DNA of 64,000 bases. Origin: Pseudisothecium myosuroides (Eukaryota > Streptophyta > Bryopsida > Hypnales > Lembophyllaceae). Within the stretch, counting starts at the first letter, position 1. Each line of letters opens with the position of its first letter. The position numbers were made by a program, and so were the translations under genes. The notes below the pieces were generated by a model, which was not told where the DNA came from, did no database searches, and saw only the letters and a list, made by a program, of their open reading frames with translations. Of the stretch, positions 12,763 through 24,674 are shown piece after piece. The stretch covers positions 39,027,724 through 39,091,723 of the forward strand of contig OX637287.1 of NCBI GenBank assembly GCA_951799445.1. Direction: 5' to 3'.

Positions 12763-12956
12763 GCAATTGAATGCAAAGCACAAAGATAAAAAAATCCACT
12801 AAAAAAGCATATCAATAAATAAATGCTTGTATTTTGTAGTTAATTCAACCTTCCTAGTTGCCAAGAGTAGAGATTGAAGAGGCATGTGATTATCTTGATT
12901 AATGTTGGAACTTAGAGACTTCTTTCAAAATCAAAATCCTACTTTTAAATCTAAAT

Positions 12957-13890
12957 TTAATCCCTAAAGGACCAAGGCCTTTTTCTGCCAAAAAACACTC
13001 AAAGCTGCCATTTCTATAGCAAAAAGTAAAAAAAATTGAAACATGTTTTTTTTTTCACATCTAACCGTAGGATCTTACACCGAACTAGTATGAGAGTGTG
13101 TGGAAAAAAATTCAGAATTTTTGACCGCACAAATTGCAAGATATCTGCGTTTAAAGTGAAAAAAACAAGTTTTTCAGCACATTGCGGGACCAGATTTTTT
13201 GACTTCGAACAACTTTAACTTAAAATTTTTGCACTATAGAGTTTTGAGCTTTAAATTTTTATAGTGGAGAGTTGAGCTGAGAGTCTAGGGAAAAAAAATT
13301 CAAAAAACTTAGTTATCATACTTAAAAAAATTGTTAAGTAGAAGTAGGTACAAGATAGAAGGAAAATCTAAAATATTCATATATTTTAGATGGAATTAAA
13401 ATGCACTAATCCTAATGGTGAGATTGTTCTAGAAAGTAAACTTAACCATGCAAAAAAAAAATTGAAAAAATTGAAAAATTGCATTCAGAAATGAATCCTA
13501 CAAATTAATTTTTTTCAAGAAAATGCTCTAACTGCCCAAAAAACAAGAATGTCCATAACTTTCTCATAATAAATCCAAATGAAATGAATCAAAGCTTTCC
13601 AGATAGACAAAAATATAATCTATGAGAAAAAAAATATTAAAAAAAAAAATTCAAATTTTTGCCATTTTCTTTTTGCTGCCCGAGCTGCCCCCCATCCCCT
13701 GTTTTGAGCTTATTTGGTCATAACTTTTTGTCCCGGGCATCGATTGTGAAAAAAATTATATTCCTACAAAGCTAATCAGCTTTTCTATCTCCAAAAAAGT
13801 TTCAAAAAATCAGAAGAAAATTTCAGCCTGTAGGTACCTGCCTGAAAACGCATTTGTCCCCCGAAGGAACAACGGTCCTTTAGGGGTTAA
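12957..13890 (-). mobile_element. TTAA-flanked non-autonomous element, family C (926 bp)
   Basis: TTAA at 12957-12960 and 13887-13890 flank the inverted ends TCCCTAAAGGACC and GGTCCTTTAGGGG. The ACGGTTA-type block is inverted at about 13055-13150, about 94 bp from the left end, as in family A. Internal sequence is only partly shared with families A and B. There is no long reading frame. Confidence 0.75.
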
Positions 13891-13899
13891 AATAATGTG

Positions 13900-14175
13900 A
13901 TAGTTGCAATAAAATTTAAAATATGATGTCTTTGTGGGACAACAATGCCAATATGTGAGCATGAAAATGCAAGCATACGAGCCTTGATCAAATAGATAAA
14001 TAGATAACGTGCAACTATTGAAGGTACTTGTATAATACACTCCTATAATATAAGCATCTATAACATAAGTATCTTATAATCATAGGAAGTTTGTACTATA
14101 TTGACACCTATTATGTAGGTGTTTAGTCTTATAGGCTCATGTACTCATGATTCTAGACTCACATGAGAATACCCC
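13900..14175. mobile_element. Diverged member of the GGTTGCTA-TATGTGAG repeat family
   Basis: A left part with AATATGTGAGC (about 13952) and a right part with CTAGACTCACATGAG (about 14152) are joined by repeated short ACCTATAATRTAGGT-like palindromes. The same arrangement occurs at 25863-26131 and 58587-59223. The ends are too worn to place exactly. Confidence 0.4.
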
Positions 14176-14373
14176 TCCAATGTGGGGCAAAGAGAAATTA
14201 CAAACAAAGCATTTACTTCCATTTTTCTCTAGCATTTTTGATGAACTTGTCATCCATTTTTCCATAAATGAAAATAATGCAAGAATCATTTCTTCCTTGT
14301 TTAAGAGATAAAATCCTTTAAATCCCTTGGCTTCTCACATTTAAACTAAAAAGGTTGTATATTTAATAACTTA

Positions 14374-14400
14374 TTCCCTCCATCCCAAAATGATTGTCCA
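14374..14400. repeat. Single Stowaway-like MITE end
   Basis: TTCCCTCCATCCCAAAATG followed by ATTGTCC resembles the 5' end of Stowaway MITEs (CTCCCTCCGTYCCAAAAT), with a TA immediately before it. No matching inverted end was found within the next 600 bp, so this is at most a truncated copy. Confidence 0.35.
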
Positions 14401-15540
14401 ATGACAAACTTTTCGTAAGATTAAGGCAGAATTTGAGAATTTGGTGAGGTAATGAATGCAAACACATAGATTATCTCCTAATTTGCTCAGCGGTTTGCAA
14501 AAACAACAATATCATATTTGAAGCATGAACTACTTAAAGCGGGAAAATTAAGGCTGCAACTTCACATGATAAATGACCCTTTGGTATCCAATTTCCCACC
14601 AAAAATGAACACTGAGCACAGCAATACATTGGTTTTCCATTTTGCTTTTGTACCACGTGAAGATTTTGTGAAGGTAGCTTAGAGTTAGATTCCTTGTGAG
14701 TAGCTTGTATGCAAGTTGTTGTGAGTAGTTTGTGTAACTGATATTGACTATCTCATGAATTGTGTCTTCGCATAACTGAAACTTTTTTTGTGACATGGAC
14801 AATCATTTCAAGATAGAAGCAGTAGTAACACTTTGAGGACTTTCATCTATGCTAAGCTCAAAGTCTTTCAAGGAAATTGCATCTTCATTCAAATGTCTTT
14901 CCATCTTGCACAACAAAAACAAACTAACTTAAAAATGAAACAAATTGAACGAGGTGAATACATGAAAGGAACCAAGAGAAAATAGGGAGGGACAGCCCAC
15001 CCAAGCCCTCGTAGCACTCAGAAAGTCCAATGCTGGGCTTCCTCTGCGTGTAAGGGTGCAATAACTAAGCCGGCCCTCCCAAATGAATCTTGCTTGTACC
15101 CTCTAAAACCAGTTTTGTGTGATAAACAGGATCTTGAGGAAGGGGGCAGGTGCTCTGAGAGTTTAGGGGATTCATAAGCCGACTTGGGGTTCCTTAAATC
15201 ATTTCATCTCAATTGATTAAAGCCAGTCGGATTGTTTTCGAATCCAGCCCTTGCAAACTTTTCCTATTTACCTGAGCATGCTGAAAATTAAATAGCACCA
15301 GTCATGGTCATAAGAGATATCGCCATTCCAAGGAGCTTAGATTGATCTGCAGACTAGAGCTACAACGATTTGATTCATAGCAATCTGCAAGTTCTCTTTA
15401 CATTCCAAATGAAAATGACATCAAAATATCACAACAATCCTCAATGATGCATAATGCATTCACAAACCACAGAAGGACTTCAAAGGACTCCTAGATCCAA
15501 CACGGAAATTGGTATAAATGAAAGCTCACAGACACACAGC
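14401..15540. other. Intergenic region, no gene recognised
   Basis: The reading frames present are short and resemble nothing I know. The stretch at about 14960-15260 is less AT-rich than its surroundings but has no coding signature I can support. Confidence 0.4.
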
Positions 15541-15544
15541 TTAC

Positions 15545-15700
15545 ACAAGTGCATAATTATTGGATTTCAAGTGAAGCTGGCCAAGTCGAATGACAACGCA
15601 ACCGGTCACCGAGGCTGATGATTTACAAAGGAGGCCATCCTCCACTCTTTCAAGCCTAGTCTCTCTTCGATTCGTAAGTACAGGTGGGAAAAAATAAACG
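15545..15700 (-). promoter_or_regulatory. Conserved downstream block shared by the two intact NAT genes
   Basis: Starting about 130 bp beyond the stop codon of the 812-aa NAT gene, this stretch aligns with about 36920-37080 beyond the 664-aa gene (for example AGTGAAGCYGGCCAAGT and AGGTGGGAAAAAAT). The introns of these genes do not align, so conservation here suggests a 3' UTR or downstream element. No function can be assigned from sequence. Confidence 0.45.
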
Positions 15701-15825
15701 TAGCTGCTACCCAGTACTCGAGCTTCTTCCACAAACTGCAACCCACAACTCTCGTACTGGAACTCGTGGTGTTCACATACCGTGACATTGCACGAGTGCA
15801 GTCGGATGCCTGAAAACCGGGAATA

Positions 15826-18800
15826 CTACAAGCCCACCCACCGGACCCACAGAAAGAATCTGCTCAATCCGAATGGCAGGCCATAATCTTTCACCACGGC
15901 AGGCTCATTGCGAGCCGTCCTTCCTGTGCTCCAAACGTACAGACCACGTTCCTGCCGGCTGCCTGGCACCGTGTTATCCAACACAAATGCCACCAAAAAC
16001 GCAATCACCATGTGAAGGGAGAAGATGGTGTTTAGGGCAAAGTTGGTCTGCCACAACACAAAAGAGACATTGGTCATTCAACACATCCCAAAAAATCACA
16101 GCACCAAGCTCACCCTATGGAAACTATCAGGCTAACGACGAGCAGCGGACAGCTTACTTCACGGGAACTGGTGTGGAACGGGCCGTGTGCAGCAACGTCG
16201 TAAGGTTGGAAATAACTGGGCAACCTGGAAACGCTACCATACTGCTGGAAGTAGGATGGTACAGAGAGTGACAAGAACAAGGACAGACCCACTATCAACA
16301 CATTTCGGGAGCTGCCTGTTTCGCTGTAACGCAAGTTGGATAATCCCATAGCAGCCAGCATCGTCCACATGAACACCAGAAGCGCTGCCACGATCACCAG
16401 CGGTATTTGGGCTATAAATCCAGAAATTTTACCTGCAAATGACATCAACAGAGACGTCATGGCTGATGGCATGGCAATCCCGATCCAAGACCTCCAGATT
16501 CAAGGCTAATAATTTTCGAACTTAAGATGACTCCTGCCACTGGGGATCTTCGCAAGGACGAACTCAATAATGATTTGGGGTCCGCCAAAAAAGTATTTGA
16601 TTGGCTTCATGAGGATACATTTAGATCAAATTATCTGGACAGTTGAGTTTTATCCCTGCATCGTCCGCAGTGTATCTGTACAATACCAATACCTACACCC
16701 TTCTCTGCTGGACGCCAGTAATTTGCACCGTAAAAAAACAGTAGTCTACTCCCTCACAACCCAAATCAAGCATCTCCTACTCTAAAGAATTGAACACAAG
16801 TCAGTGTAACAGTACGCGCAAGTTTTCGCTATGGAAAATGGTTGCGCATTTGAAAGATTGAAATAAATACCATTAGGGCCCCGGAAGATTGGATCGCAAT
16901 CACCAAAATCAAAACTTTTCAACCGAGATTCTAACCTACAAACGAACTCCCAGCGAACTATATGAAAACGCTTACCAACAACTGACAGAAGAATCAGGAT
17001 GACAGCACCAAACTCCACTGCACGACGACTTCCCATCTTCGTCACGGCAATGGTGTGCACATTCTCGGTCAAAGTGCTAGCGCCGGAGCCAGTACCCCAG
17101 AAGCCTGCTAATATGCCCGTCAACCCCTCCAATCCTATACTCCGACTCACCACCCCAGGAGGAGGTGCTCGTGACGCCACCAGAAGCGAGGCCGCATGGT
17201 AGGCACCCACCTGCAAGGGAATCGTCCACCCTAATTTACTAACAGGATAGAATGGTTGAAGGCCACAGATTTCGTCAAGAAGTGTGAATCAATCCAAATG
17301 TGCTACACTGATGACACCGGCCAAATTCAGGCTGCGGAACTTGGACGAGAGACAACGGAAGTCGTAAGGAGTATATATTACTGACCGAATCAACAGAGGC
17401 AATGACCGATGCCACCATCATCACCACCGCGGTTTCCCAACTGAACGTTGGAATCCCCCATTGAAATGGATATGGGATCCGGAACCACGCCGACGAGGAC
17501 AGCGCGTTGGATACGTCTGTTCGGCAGCTGAGCATGGTGGACATGTGCTGCTGACATGCTGGAGTCAGCGTCGTGTTCCCTTGTTGGCTTAAGCTGCATC
17601 CCTTGAAGGTGTAAACTTTGGACTCCGTAAGCAAGAAGGCATATGCCCATGTCAATGCAAGCCCCAGCGGTACCTGCAAGGTTCACAGTACAGGGTCAGG
17701 TGCGGAAAATTCAGCGATGGTCGCCCTGAATGCCAAAGTCCCGGATCCTCAGCTTTGATCCCCTTTCTATATATGCTACAAAAAGTTACGGCCTTCAATT
17801 TGCATTTTCGCTTCTTCCGTCTGGGCTAAACCCTAAACCCTAAAACCCTAAACCCTAATCAGAAATCCTAAACCCGCTTCAAGTATAGAGATTGAATCTT
17901 CCAAAGTTTCAGCTGCGGCCTTCTCTGATAAGAATGCGCAGTACTCTAAAACCTCCATAATCTTCATAATCTCATCATGTCCATCATCTCCACCCTCATA
18001 ACCTCAAAATCTGAAATTCCCTTGCATAATCTCCTACCACATCACTTACGTCAAAAAACTCACTCTCCAGTACATGTATCTTTGTGCATAGGTTGTCAAC
18101 TGGTCGTTCTTTAGGGCCAGACTTTTTCTTCGGAAGTTTAACTGACTCCGTGAGTGGGGAGCCCTACCGCTTGTCTCTCGTGTGTGATTTGAAGACCTTA
18201 GGTTTGGTAGCATATACAGAAAGGATATCAAAGACAAAGATACAGGACCTGAGCATTTCGTTGTCACTGGAGAAGTGGGAGTGGCACTTAGAGAAAATGT
18301 GAATGATCTAATGGAACCTAAAATGTGGATGTAAAGATAGACTTACAGCATACACTTGGAAAATCCGATGGCCGAACACAGTGATTTTGCGGAGGTACTG
18401 CACACAAGAAAGGGTAATAGTCAAAAGCAAGTTGCATTCTGTGAAGGGAGACCTCAGAATCTTTCTATTCAGCGTTTTATAGAAGTTTAGAAATGCAGTC
18501 TCTGTCCAGAGGATACATTTCAATGGATGTTGAAGAGCAGGAATCAAAACTTCTAAACACTACACCGACGTGGAAATGATAAGGGATACACAGTGCATTG
18601 GAAAAAGTGGTGGCAAGGATTATATAGCTCACCAACTCACCAGAGCAAAGAGCACCAGTAACACAATCTGCGGAACGCCAATCTCCAAGCACCTGCCGAC
18701 TACTGGGAATCCGTAGGCATAAAACGCCAGTCCCACAGCTGTTATTGTCGGTGCTACGACCACTGGATTGATTACCCTGCACTTGGGAATTGTCGAAACA

Positions 18801-21800
18801 GCTCTTGATTAATATCATCGACAACAAAATATAATGACTAGTCCCGGCCATCTGTGAGACAGACATGTGGTACACCTATCCAACACTTCGGAGCATCGAT
18901 TGACGCTACCTAATATCTCAAACTGCTCAGCAAGCACTTCAAAAGGACACTCGATGAGGGCCAATTTGGAGTCTGGTCATTAATGTCTGAAGTACCTCAG
19001 AAGAAGTGACATAGCTCCACTGTATCCCAAAAATGCTTGGAACGCGGATCCAATGATTATAGCACCTTGCAACTCCTTCATTGTTATCTTGAACCTCTGT
19101 CAGCACAGTTGGCACCACAACGCTTAGTTACTGCTAGCATCACTTTCCCACATTTGAGATAAGGGGGGAGAGGGGAGGGGGGCGGGGGAATCGTTCCCAG
19201 TGAAGTATATCACATCCATGAACACAAATCTCAAATGCAGCTCGCAACATATGATTGTGCACCTACATCTTTTGAATGGTTTACAAAGGCAGGGGAAAAG
19301 GTGATGGCAAGTGCTGGGGCGAGGTAGACAAAAGACGCTCCCTGGATCAGTGGCAACCTTGATCCAAAAGAGGTATGCAAAAGAGTGGACAGGCCTGATA
19401 CCATAAGCATGCTTGACACAACTTTGGCTGTGTCCTCCTGCCAACAATACAACAAAAATCATTCCCAAAAATTCCCCAACCAACTGGTACACAGAAAGCA
19501 CAAAAGCAATCCTGAAGAAATGTAAGTCGACAGGTTACTCACAGGCGTCCCACCCATTGCAGGTACCAAAATGAGAGGAATCAAGATGATCGAGCCAACT
19601 ATGGATAAATAATGCTGAATGGCGTAGAATATCAATGGAACTGCACAATATAAGGAAAGAAAATCACAGTCAGAAACAACACAAATAAGGAACAAATGCA
19701 CCATTGCTTAGTAGGCATCACAACTGGGGAGTCGGGATCGCCATGCATAACATCCTTGATCAATAAAATTGCCGTTCCTTTCGAGACGAGACGCTCATGC
19801 GACAATATATGTGAAAAGTAACACTTCAGAAATCCATTTCCAAGATACCTTCCCTCTCAAGCATCCACCAAAGTTCAGTTGAGGTAAGGCTGCAAATATT
19901 AGCAAGGTGCGGCATATTCACCACTTCATATTCTTCAAACCATCTCAAGCCTGGTAAAGAATGAAATGTGGTCTAGTAGGAAAGAAATACTTCAACCAGT
20001 TGCAGAGAGACTGAACCTGTTTATAACCCAATCCTGATGATCCTGACACCCAGTTGTACAGGAAAACTAAGAAACCCAGCTACAGTGCGCCATTTTCTTC
20101 CTCGTTTCGAAGTTTACTCAAACCTCTTTAATCTTACCACCTACGGTCCCATTTACTTCATTGTGGCATAGTCTGAATGCGTGACAGGTGTGCAACAGTC
20201 AATGATAGTTTACCAAGGGGATTCGATAAATAGGTCACGATAAAGAGGTTGGAATGTTCTGCGTTTATTCTCACGCTGCCCTTTGCATCTATGGCTACCA
20301 ATTTACTGTTTCCCAATTCCAAGCCTCGTTCATTCAAAGCGTCTGATCGGAATCTCCATGCAATCCAAAAATCGGACCTACAGAACTGAAGGGGAAAATT
20401 CAAATGATTATTAGATGTTCTCAAGCAGCCCTTTTCATCAATAGCTACGCACTTCACTATTTTCCACTGCCAAGCATCGTTCATCTATAGTGTTTAAGGT
20501 CAACGCTCGATGCAGTCCGAATGATCAGACCTAACAACTGAAACGGAAAAATTCAGATAAGCAAACTTCGGCGACAGTAATGCTCAAGGAGAACTGCTGA
20601 CTTCCGACATGTGCATTTGGCTCGAAGCTCATAATTCGAAGTTGTACCGGACGTTCTAGAATGGCCTTTCACAGAGGCTACTTCATAAGAAAGAGATTTG
20701 GTACTCTCAGGCTAACCCTTGTCATTATGGCTACCACTTTACTCTTTTCCATTTCCAAAATGAAAAAGTGTCAATACTAGCAGCTCGATGCAATCCGAGT
20801 GACCAGACCTAAAAACAGAAACGACACATTCATCTAAATAAATGTCTCTGACGCCTGGAAAGCTTGCCATTCAGGTATACAAAACGTCGGTGACAGTAAC
20901 ACTTACGGAGGCCTGCAGACTCCCGAAGCTCATACTTCCGAAATGTGCAGGATGTCAATTGGCCTGAAGCTCATACCAGATATTCTAGAATGTCTATTTA
21001 CAGAGGATGCGTTGCAATAAAGAGGTTCGATGCTCTCACGCAGTCCTTGTCATTTAGGGCTATCACTTTACTCTTTTCCACTTCCAAAGTAAAAACTGTC
21101 AATGCTAGAAGCTCGATGCAATCCGAGTGACCATAACTAAACTAAAACAGAACTGAAAGGCAAATTCAAATAAGCAAGTGTCTACGACCACAGAATTGCT
21201 TACCTTCCACAGAAACGAAATGTCGGTGACAGTAATGCTTAAGGAGGCCCTACAGAACTCTCAAAGCTCGAACTTCCGATATGTACAGAATATTCTAGAA
21301 TGTCAGTTCGCCCGAAGCTCATACCGGATTTACTAGAATATCAGTTTACAGAAGATACGTTGAAATAAAGAGATTAGATTTTCTCACGTAGCCCTTTTCA
21401 TCTATGCCTACCACTTTACTGTTTTCCAAATTAAAACTTTCGTACTTCCAAACTTTTCCACTTCCAAAGTGATAACCTGTCAATGCTCGGAGCTCGATGC
21501 AATCCGAGTGACCAGACCTAGAAACAGAAAGGGCACAAATCCAAATTAACAAATGTCGACGACTACCAGGATTAATGCTTACCATCCCCACAAACAAAAT
21601 GTCGGTGATTGTACTGCTTACGTAGACCTGCAGATTCCCGAAGCTCATACTTGGGTGTTCTCGAATGTCATTTCTAGAATACTAGATGTGCTACAATACA
21701 TGTGTCGATATAAACAGGTTCGATTTCCTCATGCAGCCCTTTACATCTATTGCTAGCACTTCTCCACTTCCGAAGTGATAAAGCCTCATTCTCGAAAGCT

Positions 21801-23025
21801 CGAGTGACCAGACCTAAAAACAGAACGAGCAAATTCAAATAAAAAAATGTCGGTTTAGGGAATGCTTACCAAGTCCGGGCGACTCCCGTAGCTAATATCA
21901 TCTAGCCCGAAGTGTACCGGATATTCTAGAATATCATCTAGCCCGAAGCTCATACCAGATATTCTAGAATGTCATGTTACAGAGGATACCGTACGTCGAA
22001 ATAAATAAAGAGGTTTGATGTTCTCACGCAGCCTTATTCACCACTTCCAAAGTGAAAAAGCATCAATGCTTGGAGTTCGCCGCAATCTGCGCGACCAGAC
22101 CTAAAAACAGAAAGACCAAATTCTTGTAAGCAAATGAGTTTCAACGCCAGAAATCATGCTTACCAAGTCCCGGCGACTCCCGCAGTTCATATTTCATATG
22201 TGACTCCTTCCCCATCATATGATCCTCCTCATCGTGCGACCCCGACATGGCATCATCTTGGTCCTTGTACATCCGCAGCGGCTCGATCCTGAGCTGCCCG
22301 CTGCTGTTCCGACTCATGTCCGACTCCGCCGATCGGCCTTTAGGCGGCGGATAGAACGGCCCCGGTCGCACGGCGGCTCTCTGCGGCACTTCCCCGCTAC
22401 TGTTCCTGCTCACATTCTCCGACTCGGCCGTCGTCCTGGCCGCCGCCTTGGCAGGATAAAACGGCCCAGGAGCTCCCACACCCCGAACAGCTGCAGCTGC
22501 TGGTTTCGGCATCTCATGACCCTCCTTCGGCATCACATTGCCTTGCACCCCAACTTTCCCCATCTCGAGATCTCTCATCACAACAGGTACTGCTGTGTCT
22601 CGAAGAACGGGTCGTGCTGTATCCCTCACCAAGGGTGGGGTTGTATCCCTAGCAACGGGTCGTGCTGCATCCCTCACCACGGGTGGAGTTGTATCTCTCA
22701 CAGCGGGTCGTGCAGTATCCCTCACCACTGGTGGTGTAGTATCTCGCACAAAGGCTGTATCCCTCTGAACGGGTCGTGCAGTATCCCTCACAACAGATGG
22801 TGAGGTATCTCGCACAAAGGGTAAGGGTGGTGGCTTGGCGATGTGCGTTCCATCGGTCAAGTTGATTTCGATGTCGCCGCTGTTGGTCGAGCCCTTTTCC
22901 ATGCCCTTGAACCCCGTGCGTCGAGCCCAAGAGCCCATGGGAACTCGAGGGTTGTCCTCGCTCGGACGTTTCTCTAGAGAGGAAGCTCCGTCGGCGCCAT
23001 TTTCAGGCAACATCCCAGCCGACAT
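15826..23025 (-). CDS. Nucleobase-ascorbate transporter, NAT11/12 type (812 aa), ten exons
   Basis: Exons in coding order: 22164-23025, 19543-19640, 19267-19437, 18996-19096, 18641-18776, 18347-18397, 17386-17673, 16976-17210, 16158-16432, 15826-16047. Junctions are all GT-AG and the frame is continuous over 2439 nt. Family features: SWARRTGF at 32-39, the QH pair of the first membrane segment at 296-297, the signature region TENVHTIAVTK at 617-627, and DNTVPG at 763-768 before a cytosolic tail ending WVGL. NATs are roughly 12-span membrane carriers of purines, uracil or ascorbate; the NAT11/12 group has a long N-terminus and NVH where other NATs have NxG, and its substrates are poorly known. 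The roughly 287-residue N-terminus is unusually long because of an RDT octapeptide array (71-152). All catalytic-core exons are intact. The start is the first ATG of the exon. Confidence 0.9.
17826..17860. repeat. Interstitial telomere-type repeat in NAT intron 6
   Basis: About four copies of CCCTAAA (complement of TTTAGGG, one with an extra A) lie in intron 6, with another AAACCC a few bases later. They stand about 25 bp from 17886, the point where homology with the left-edge NAT fragment becomes visible. Confidence 0.85.
20242..22163 (-). repeat. Tandem array in NAT intron 1 carrying copies of the exon 1 end
   Basis: Units begin near 20242, 20689, 21019, 21367, 21712 and 22007, each opening with AAAGAGRTT..TTCTCACGCAGCCC-like sequence on the plus strand. 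Several units contain, on the minus strand, a decayed copy of the end of exon 1. At about 20900-20930 and 21616-21646 the reading KYELRESAGL followed by GTAAG is still intact; at about 21862-21890 LRESPGL plus GTAAGC survives after a stop; near 21240 the donor is mutated. The last unit adjoins the real exon 1 end at 22164. Two units also occur in the left-edge fragment (1745-2340). Confidence 0.75.
22570..22815 (-). repeat. RDT octapeptide tandem repeat in NAT exon 1
   Basis: About ten imperfect copies of an octapeptide of the form VRDTxxPV (consensus halves VRDTTPPV and VRDTARPV) cover residues 71-152 of the 812-aa NAT protein. At DNA level the units are 21-27 bp and highly similar to each other, implying recent expansion by slippage or unequal crossing over. 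The 664-aa paralogue has no equivalent. Confidence 0.9.
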
Positions 23026-23700
23026 CGCACAAAACTCACAAGACTTTCAACACTCACAAAACTTACAAAACTCACAAAACTCACAGTAAGACTGCACCTC
23101 CAAAAGTTCTCACTCTGTCACCCCCACCGTACCGTACCCTGTCTCTCAAAGCTTCTACACAAAAACAAATGACGCCAAAACTAGAGCTTTTGCTACACCT
23201 GCATCAGCACTATCAGCGGTGTGCGCAACCAAGCCACACCCCATTGCAGCTCCGACATCCTAGCTCCTCTAGCTCATCCCTTACAACGAATGCAAGCCAA
23301 CCACCAATGCAAGCCAACCACCGATTCGATCAAGCCAACATGTGCATCCCGATGAGCTGAAGCCCACCATGGCACATTGGTGTCCCCAATTGGATGCACA
23401 AACGAAAGTCAGTAACGCTAGCTCTTCCGACAGCAGCTGCTGTGCTCATAGGGAAGAAGGAGATGGAATGGAATGGAACGACGTTAATAAGTTAAGGTAT
23501 GTATGTTCTGTTGTGCAAGAGCATGAGAGTACACATAGCAGCTGGAAAATAATTAAGAAGCTGTCTGTCTGGCTTTGCCTGTCTGTCTCTGTCTCGTCTC
23601 TGTGTGTGTCTGTCTCTCTCTGTTGCTGTTGTTGCAGGGAGTGAGAGAGATGGAGGGAAGGAAGGAAGAATGTGCAGCTTACCAACGGTAAGCTTAGTGT
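23026..23700 (-). promoter_or_regulatory. Upstream region of the 812-aa NAT gene, probable 5' UTR and promoter
   Basis: Directly upstream of the start codon is an ACAAAACTCAC-like tandem stretch (23034-23084). Further up is a pyrimidine/TCTG microsatellite on the plus strand (about 23565-23640), which reads as a CAGA/GA-rich stretch in the transcript direction. I cannot identify a TATA box at a convincing distance. Confidence 0.35.
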
Positions 23701-24506
23701 AGGAGACTGAGGGAGGGTCAGACGACGATGGGGACAGCATTGGTGGACAAGCGCCAGGATTTAAGCTTAACTCACGGATATTTACTTTGGGGTGAGTTTT
23801 CATCATCACCTTGGGTTTGGGGTTTTGTCTTTCATGATTGTGTTTTTGTATTTTGTATCTTTGGTCAACTTTGTGTTGACTTTCAAGAGTTTGACAAATT
23901 TTTGGTTTGGCTTGGCTTGGAAGGGGGTTTTGGTGAAGGTGTAAGACATAATTTTGGTTTTGTTGGTTTTGGATCAAAGGGAAGAAGAGGCTTTGGATCA
24001 ACATAAGCTATTCTTAGGAAGTTTGGGTTGCTATTTTATTTGTTTTGGAGGAAGTTTGAGTTGCTATCTTGTTCAAAAAGCACGTTAGTGCTATAGGGAT
24101 ACAACCTCTTATGGTGCAAGGTAGATGAGCTCCCAAGAAACGCCACTTTTTCTATCCCCTACGTACGAGATAGCGTGGGTGGTCGAAATGATGTTTTTTT
24201 GTTTGCAAGAATGTTAGCATCTTTGAGAGAAAACCAACCTATTGTTTCATAATTTTCAAGGTTGAAAGCACGAATTGATTGGTCAAGGGTGAAGATTTCT
24301 TGAAAAGGTGGGATGTTTCATACAAGACTTCGAAAAGTTTTTTGGTCAGTGGTAATAGAGATTGTTGATTTGAACAAACTTTTATTTTGCTGTTTGGATA
24401 TATATATATGAGTTGATTTTGAATTTTGGAAATTGAATTGTTTTTTGGTAATATAGCATATTTGGTCCTTATAGACATAGAAAAAAAAGTGTTGGTCAAG
24501 GATGAG
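23701..24506. other. Intergenic region, no gene recognised
   Basis: Short frames only. A TATATATATATG stretch lies at about 24399-24411. Nothing resembles a protein family I know. Confidence 0.4.
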
Positions 24507-24674
24507 GATGCAAGCAGGGCTTTTTTTTTCGCACTGTAGATGAACAGTGGAGTCCCTCTGTGCCCTCCGTTTGTTGGTGAATATTTGGAGGGAGCCAGGC
24601 ACAGTGGTGGAAATCTGTCAGAGGGAGTTGGAATCTGGCGAAATTTCACCAAAAAAAAAAGCCCTGGATGCAAG
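24507..24674. mobile_element. hAT-type MITE with 8-bp target duplication (152 bp)
   Basis: The element spans 24515-24666, beginning CAGGGCTTTTTTTTT and ending AAAAAAAAAAGCCCTG. It is flanked by perfect direct repeats GATGCAAG at 24507-24514 and 24667-24674. An 8-bp duplication with CAGGG-type ends is characteristic of the hAT superfamily. It has no coding capacity. Confidence 0.85.

Noticed and set aside
23446..23690. Frames rich in repeated Thr/Asp/Arg or Ser/Val/Cys near the NAT promoter
   Set aside because: They are translations of the TCTG/GA microsatellite, not genes.
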